This document shows positions 13,939 to 17,741 of a stretch of DNA of 17,741 bases, piece by piece. This DNA is from an uncultured Clostridium sp. (GTDB lineage Bacteria > Bacillota > Clostridia > TANB77 > CAG-465), in the NCBI GenBank assembly GCA_900554875.1, contig USJA01000006.1, forward strand, positions 1-17,741, written 5' to 3'. A program made the translations under genes and the position numbers. The notes beneath the pieces are model-generated. The model ran no database searches. It worked only from the letters and a program-made list of their open reading frames with translations, and was not told the DNA's origin. How positions within the stretch are numbered: position 1 is the stretch's first letter; each line of letters starts with the position of its first letter.

Positions 13939-15301
13939 AATTTGATTTTTTTTCAATAACTTGTGCTATATCGTTTGCATAATGAGTAATTTTATCTATA
14001 TCTTTTCCCTCTATCATTACTCTAACTAAAGGTTCTGTACCTGATGGTCTAATAAGAACTCTTCCTTCATTTTTAAGTCCTTCTTCCACTTCATGTATCA
14101 AATTTTTAATTTCACTATCTTCTTTATATAAATATTTCTTATCTAAATCTACCTTAGCATTTACTAAAACTTGTGGATAGATATCTATGATACTTGAAAG
14201 TTCTGAAGCTTTTTTATTGTACTTAATCATACTTCTAATAAGCATAAGCGATGTTAAAATTCCATCACCTGTAGGATTATAATCTAAAAATATAATATGT
14301 CCTGACTGCTCACCACCTAAGTTATACCCATTATTTAGCATTTCCTCTAGAACATATCTATCACCTACGTTTGTTTTTTCAAGATTTAAATTATTGTTTT
14401 GGCAATAAATATCAAGTCCTAAATTACTCATTACAGTTGCAACAATTGTATCTTTGTTTAAAGAATTTTCTCCTTTTAAATACTTAGACAAAATTGCAAG
14501 CATAATATCCCCATTAATTTCATTCCCATTTTCATCTACTGCTAAACATCTATCTCCATCACCATCATATGCAATACCTAAATTATATTTATTAGATATA
14601 ACATATTCTTTTAACATTTCAAGATGTGTTGAACCACAATCTTTATTAATATTTATACCATTTGGATTATTATTTATTATTTTAAACTCAATTCCAAGTC
14701 TTTTAAATATTTTCTCAGATATTTTATATGTTGCTCCATTTGCTGTATCTATTACAACTTTAAATCCATTTTGCAATTTTTGTTTAATAGATTTTTCAAA
14801 GATTTGTACTATAAAATCTTCATAATCAGATATCATTTCTTCTTTGTTTTCAGATATACCAATTTTATTATCTTTAGCATTTAGATTATTTAGTTTATCT
14901 GAATCCATAATTTCTTCAATTTCTTCTTCAATACTATCTGGTATTTTCATTCCTTTATTACTAAAAAATTTTATTCCATTAAATTCAAAAGAGTTATGAG
15001 AAGCAGATATAACAACACCAGCATCTGCACCAAGTTTTTTTGTTAAATATGCTACTGCAGGTGTAGGAATTACTCCTAATATTTTTACATTTGCTCCATA
15101 GCTTAAAAAACCTGCGACCATAGCACTTTCTATCAAATTACCTGATAATCTTGTATCCCTACCTATTAAAATAGTTGGTGTACCAGAAGCATGTTTTGCC
15201 AAAACATACGCCCCAGCTTTTGCCACCTTATATGCAAGCTCAGGTGTAAGGTCTGTATTTGCAATTCTTCTTATTCCATCTGTTCCAAAATATTTTTTCA
15301 A
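13937..15301 (-). CDS. glmM: Phosphoglucosamine mutase GlmM
   Basis: Converts glucosamine-6-phosphate to glucosamine-1-phosphate, the step before UDP-GlcNAc, in the cytoplasm. From the TTG at 15301 the protein has 454 residues, close to the family's usual ~450. The N-terminus KKYFGTDGIRRIAN is the family start motif (most members have GIRG where this has GIRR). Other motifs: active-site loop ISASHNS (98-104, phosphoserine expected at S101), metal-binding DGDGDR (246-251), sugar-binding GGEQSG (329-334) and phosphate-binding RPSGTEP (418-424). The TTG is chosen because AAGGAAGG lies 8 bases upstream and it begins at the conserved motif; the in-frame ATG at 15349 would add 16 unconserved residues read from the hairpin at 15327-15356. 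Follows rpoZ after 60 bases; ends in a terminator. Confidence 0.96.
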   Translation of the reverse strand: MKKYFGTDGIRRIANTDLTPELAYKVAKAGAYVLAKHASGTPTILIGRDTRLSGNLIESAMVAGFLSYGANVKILGVIPTPAVAYLTKKLGADAGVVISASHNSFEFNGIKFFSNKGMKIPDSIEEEIEEIMDSDKLNNLNAKDNKIGISENKEEMISDYEDFIVQIFEKSIKQKLQNGFKVVIDTANGATYKISEKIFKRLGIEFKIINNNPNGININKDCGSTHLEMLKEYVISNKYNLGIAYDGDGDRCLAVDENGNEINGDIMLAILSKYLKGENSLNKDTIVATVMSNLGLDIYCQNNNLNLEKTNVGDRYVLEEMLNNGYNLGGEQSGHIIFLDYNPTGDGILTSLMLIRSMIKYNKKASELSSIIDIYPQVLVNAKVDLDKKYLYKEDSEIKNLIHEVEEGLKNEGRVLIRPSGTEPLVRVMIEGKDIDKITHYANDIAQVIEKKSN

Positions 15302-15326
15302 AATTAACACCTTCCTTAATATAATC

Positions 15327-15356
15327 AAATATAGTGGCCATATAGCCACTATATTT
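15327..15356 (-). terminator. Strong hairpin between rpoZ and glmM (terminator-like or attenuator)
   Basis: AAATATAGTGGC and GCCACTATATTT form a perfect 12-bp stem with a 6-base loop, starting 5 bases after the rpoZ stop codon. The minus-strand sequence after it (GATTATATTAAGG) is only moderately U-rich and no promoter for glmM is seen between, so partial read-through, attenuation or RNA processing are as likely as full termination. Confidence 0.5.
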
Positions 15357-15361
15357 AATTG

Positions 15362-15619
15362 TTATTTTTCATTTGAAGAATCCTTTTCTTCATGTTGTTC
15401 TTCTTGTGGTTCTATAGTAAACTTATCATTAATTTTTACAAAAACCTTTTCATCCGCTATTTCTTTTCCAGCTATATCAACAGCATCTGTAATGTCTGGA
15501 TCATTTTCAATTACTCTTCTTTTCTCAATATCCCTTGCTCTTTTTGCAATTGCAAGTGCAGCTTGATATCTGTTTCCTACTTTAGGTACTATTTTTTTTA
15601 CATTTGGATCTGATAACAT
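15362..15619 (-). CDS. rpoZ: DNA-directed RNA polymerase omega subunit
   Basis: Small subunit that binds the beta' C-terminus and helps assembly of RNA polymerase. The 85 residues show the family pattern NRYQAALAIAKRARDIE (16-32), followed by ...DAVDIAGKEIADEKV (45-59), equivalent to the conserved helix that normally reads KPVxxAxxEIxxGKI. The C-terminus is a Glu/Gln/Asp-rich tail. ATG with a full AAGGAGG RBS, 7 bases away. In most Firmicutes rpoZ follows gmk; here it follows an ATPase remnant and a methyltransferase, so the usual neighbourhood has been rearranged. Confidence 0.93.
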   Translation of the reverse strand: MLSDPNVKKIVPKVGNRYQAALAIAKRARDIEKRRVIENDPDITDAVDIAGKEIADEKVFVKINDKFTIEPQEEQHEEKDSSNEK

Positions 15620-15644
15620 AATATTCCTCCTTAAACTACAATAT

Positions 15645-15673
15645 ATTTTACCACAATTTACTTTTATTTACAA
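15645..15673 (-). promoter_or_regulatory. Probable sigma-A promoter of rpoZ-glmM
   Basis: TTGTAA (15668-15673) and TAAAAT (15645-15650) on the minus strand with a 17-base spacer. The -35 overlaps the stop codon of the upstream ATPase remnant. The predicted start near 15638 leaves a leader of about 19 bases with the RBS. Confidence 0.5.
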
Positions 15674-16117
15674 TACAAAATTTATTAACCTTGTTAATTT
15701 TTTTAACAACCTATAGTCAACAACAAGAACTCCATTTGAAGTAGTATATTCCATGTCAGTACCTGTTATTACCATTAAAAATTCAGGTTTAGCAATTTTG
15801 GGATTCTTATCTTCTATAAGAGTTTTTAATTCTAATAAATGTTTTTCTGCCTCATCTACTCTTGTTCCACCTAACTTTGTTTCAACTAAAACATACCTTC
15901 CATCGTTAAAATGTAAAACATTATCACATTCTAAAGCATATCTATCTCTGTAATGTTTTAAACTTCCACCAATTGAGTTTACATATACACTCAGATCTCT
16001 ATTAACAAGATTTTCAAATAAAAGACCAAAAGTCCTAATATCTAACATTAATTCTTTAGGAGAAACTCCTAAATCAGCTACGGCAAGGGATGGATTTATC
16101 ATCGATAATATAGTAAA
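15668..16117 (-). pseudogene. C-terminal remnant of an AAA (AAA_14)/DUF4143 ATPase
   Basis: The readable frame matches only the C-terminal half of the DUF4143 domain of AAA+ ATPases of this family (full proteins about 380-450 residues). Recognisable family patterns are NPSLAVADLG (3-12 counted from the ATG at 16102), TFGLLFENLVNRDL (24-37), HYRDRYALECDNVL (50-63), VETKLGGTRVDEAEKHLLEL (73-92) and FLMVITGTDMEY (108-119). The whole N-terminal AAA domain with Walker motifs is missing. Five family-like residues (FTILS) precede the ATG, and a stop codon (16118-16120) precedes those; the ATG has no Shine-Dalgarno sequence. This points to a gene truncated by deletion rather than a small functional gene. 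Three 23-bp repeats lie just upstream and may be what remains of its control region. Confidence 0.8.
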
Positions 16118-16165
16118 CTAAATATTGTATACCATAAGAAATCATATATTTCAATATATCGAGAT

Positions 16166-16232
16166 ATTTTATTTCCGTATTTTGTGCTTTTTAATTTCAA
16201 CGTTTTGTGGCATTTTATTTCCATATTTTGTG
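16166..16232. repeat. Three 23-bp tandem repeats upstream of the ATPase remnant
   Basis: On the plus strand the units begin at 16166, 16189 and 16212, an exact 23-base period. The outer two share TTTATTTCC(G/A)TATTTTGTG and differ at one of 21 bases; the middle unit matches at about 15 of 21, keeping ATTTC and TTTTGTG. A weaker fourth copy centred on ATTTC may start at 16143. Between two genes, not coding. Iteron- or operator-like spacing (about two helical turns). Confidence 0.75.
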
Positions 16233-16238
16233 ATTATA

Positions 16239-17111
16239 TTAAAATTCACAAATAGTTGTTATTCCACATGGGAGAACAAATTCTGAATTCTTTTGTCTTA
16301 AACCAATTTCATTGTGAAATATTTTCTTAGGGTTATTTTGACTAAAAGCCAGTTTCGCAACATTTTCAATTATTGTACCTGACAGTCCCCCTGTATAAGT
16401 GTTTATAATAACAGAAATAGGATTGTTTGATAAAATTTTTGAACACAAACAAAGCAAATTGTTTATATCCTTTTCTATGCTCCATACTTCACCATTTTTC
16501 CCTCTACCATATGATGGTGGATCCATAATTATCATGTCATATTTGTTATTTCTTCTTATCTCTCTATTTACAAATTTTACAACATCATCTACTAAAAATC
16601 TTACTGGTCTTTCTCTAAGTCCACTTGATGATACGTTTTCCTTTGCCCAGTTTACCATTCCTTGTGATGAATCAACATGACATACAGATGCTCCTGCACT
16701 AAGAGCGGCAACTGTAGCACCACCAGTATATGCAAAAAGGTTTAAAACTTTTACATCCTGATTTTTTTTAGTCCTTTGTGATATTTTTGATGTTATATAA
16801 TCCCAATTCACTGCCTGTTCTGGAAATAATCCTGTATGTTTAAATCCCATTGGTTTTAGATTAAATACCAAATTTTTGTATTTTATACTCCAGTTTTCAT
16901 CAATTTTACTATATTTTTCCCAATGTCCTCCACCTGTATTACTCCTTATGTATTTTGCATTAGCCTTTTCCCATAACTTTGGATTAGTTTTTTTATCCCA
17001 TACAATTTGTGGATCTGGCCTTATTAATATATATTTACCCCATCTTTCAAGTTTTTGTCCTTTTGCCATATCAAGTAATTCATAATCTTTCCATTCGTTT
17101 GAAACTAGCAT
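16239..17111 (-). CDS. Class I SAM-dependent methyltransferase (RlmI/RlmK-like rRNA methyltransferase family)
   Basis: Likely transfers a methyl group from S-adenosylmethionine to a base in 23S rRNA; the exact target is not decidable. The 290 residues have an N-terminal part containing YKNLVFNLKPMGFKHTGLFP (78-97) and a Rossmann methyltransferase core with motif I LNLFAYTGGATVAALSAGA (123-141), the acidic residue after strand 2 (HVDSS, 145-149), the DD of RFLVDDVVKFV (171-181), and catalytic-type motif IV MDPPSYGRG (196-204). Unlike full RlmI it has no PUA domain at the N-terminus, which is common in the shorter bacterial homologues. ATG with RBS AAAGGAG, 8 bases away. It is divergent from ylbJ with only 40 bases between the two start codons. 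Confidence 0.9.
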   Translation of the reverse strand: MLVSNEWKDYELLDMAKGQKLERWGKYILIRPDPQIVWDKKTNPKLWEKANAKYIRSNTGGGHWEKYSKIDENWSIKYKNLVFNLKPMGFKHTGLFPEQAVNWDYITSKISQRTKKNQDVKVLNLFAYTGGATVAALSAGASVCHVDSSQGMVNWAKENVSSSGLRERPVRFLVDDVVKFVNREIRRNNKYDMIIMDPPSYGRGKNGEVWSIEKDINNLLCLCSKILSNNPISVIINTYTGGLSGTIIENVAKLAFSQNNPKKIFHNEIGLRQKNSEFVLPCGITTICEF

Positions 17112-17136
17112 AATAGTATCTCCTTTATCATATTAT
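17108..17136 (+). promoter_or_regulatory. Possible sigma-E-type promoter for ylbJ
   Basis: GCATAAT (17108-17114) and CATATTAT (17129-17136), 14 bases apart, resemble the sigma-E pattern of Bacillus (KMATATT and CATACANT). The fit is imperfect, and the start site would fall within a base or two of the Shine-Dalgarno sequence, so this is speculative. Confidence 0.22.
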
Positions 17137-17151
17137 TTTTTAGGTGTTACT

Positions 17152-17741
17152 ATGAAAATATATAAAAGTTATAAACTAAAAAATATATTAAATATAGTTA
17201 TTTTTTGTATATCACTTTCAATCTTGCTAATATTTTCAAAAGATAACTTTGAAAACGTAAAAAAGAGTGTTTCTATATTTATTTCAAGTATAATACCATC
17301 TCTTTTCCCATTTATATTTTTTACAGAATTTATACTAAATACAGATATTTTAGGAACCATTCAAAAAACATGTGGCAGATTTTTATCAAGGTTTTTCAAC
17401 ATTTCAGAAAAGTCATCTCCGGCTGTTATAACAGGCTTTTTGTGTGGATTCCCAATGGGTGCTAAAACTGTATCTAAACTTTACGAAGATGGTGAGATTT
17501 CAAAATATGAAGCTGATAGACTTCTTTTGTTTATAAATAACTGTAATCCTGCATTTATACTATCTACCATAGGTATTGGAATTTTTCATAATATTTATAT
17601 AGGATTACTTCTTGCAATCTCACATTATATCTCATCTATATTAATTGGTATTTTCATTCGTAAAAAACAACCTTCTACTATTATACACAAAAAAGTTCAA
17701 AATTTAAATAGTTTTAACAAAAATAATAAAAGTAGAAATGA
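17152..17741 (+). CDS. ylbJ: YlbJ-type sporulation integral membrane protein (partial, runs off the window)
   Basis: The only plus-strand gene; 196 codons are present without a stop. YlbJ is a mother-cell membrane protein needed for spore formation in Bacillus, of the nucleoside-recognition/Gate-domain type, with no known transport substrate. Membrane segments are at about residues 11-28, 40-62, and 139-168. The family's central motif is clear: TGFLCGFPMGAKTVSKLYED (94-113), followed by GEISKYEADRLLLFINNCNPAF, closely like the G-F-x-x-G-(Y/F)-P-x-G-A pattern of YlbJ. A polar Lys/Asn/Ser-rich stretch begins near residue 172. The ATG is preceded by AGGTG, 5-6 bases away, and MKIYKSYKLKN is a plausible N-terminus. 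The remaining portion lies beyond 17741. Confidence 0.85.
   Translation, partial: MKIYKSYKLKNILNIVIFCISLSILLIFSKDNFENVKKSVSIFISSIIPSLFPFIFFTEFILNTDILGTIQKTCGRFLSRFFNISEKSSPAVITGFLCGFPMGAKTVSKLYEDGEISKYEADRLLLFINNCNPAFILSTIGIGIFHNIYIGLLLAISHYISSILIGIFIRKKQPSTIIHKKVQNLNSFNKNNKSRN

Noticed and set aside
14454..14825. 123-codon plus-strand ORF
   Set aside because: Antisense to glmM over conserved motifs; no RBS or family resemblance.
16143..16232. CRISPR-like array
   Set aside because: Units are contiguous 23-bp repeats without unique spacers of regular length, and no cas genes are present.

Overview
The window is chromosomal DNA from a very AT-rich, low-GC Gram-positive bacterium, most likely a spore-forming or formerly spore-forming member of the Clostridia. 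Reasons: strong AT bias, good Shine-Dalgarno sites (GGAGG-type), consensus sigma-A promoters, frequent TTG start codons, a class A PBP, GlmM, PriA and omega subunit of Firmicutes type, a YlbJ-type sporulation membrane protein, and a LolA-fold protein resembling clostridial GerS. No rRNA, tRNA, CRISPR array, insertion sequence or phage gene was seen. Apart from the partial gene at the right edge, every gene lies on the minus strand, so transcription runs from high to low coordinates. No gene-free stretch exceeds 300 bases; the largest is about 200 bases (13738-13936).

Right to left. A divergent pair sits at 17112-17151: ylbJ (plus strand, running off the window) and a class I rRNA-type methyltransferase. 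Below the methyltransferase are three 23-bp tandem repeats, then the C-terminal remnant of an AAA/DUF4143 ATPase, then rpoZ (RNA polymerase omega), a strong hairpin, and glmM (UDP-GlcNAc precursor synthesis) closed by a clear terminator. A consensus promoter then drives a membrane-anchored parvulin-type foldase (PrsA/SurA-like) and a membrane-anchored coiled-coil protein with 26- and 44-residue tandem repeats, closed by a terminator. This abuts a perfect sigma-A promoter for priA (primosomal helicase). Next is a beta-CASP metallo-beta-lactamase RNase-like gene with its own probable promoter.

The left half is mostly cell envelope. A long inverted repeat covers the ribosome binding site of a GerS/LolA-like gene, followed by mazF (without a visible antitoxin) and a class A penicillin-binding protein ended by a terminator. 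The last operon holds a membrane-anchored phosphodiester glycosidase (NAGPA) protein, an unrecognised membrane-anchored protein with a probable beta-propeller-like extracellular part, and uppP (undecaprenyl pyrophosphate phosphatase), which starts inside the stop codon of the gene before it.

Functional theme: GlmM makes the amino sugar precursor, UppP recycles the lipid carrier, the PBP polymerises and crosslinks peptidoglycan, the foldase matures secreted proteins, and the NAGPA, propeller-like and coiled-coil proteins are probable surface components. I do not see a clear new defence or mobile system. The points most worth checking are the RBS-covering hairpin, the foldase/repeat-protein operon, the NAGPA/propeller/UppP operon, and the 23-bp repeats beside the ATPase remnant.
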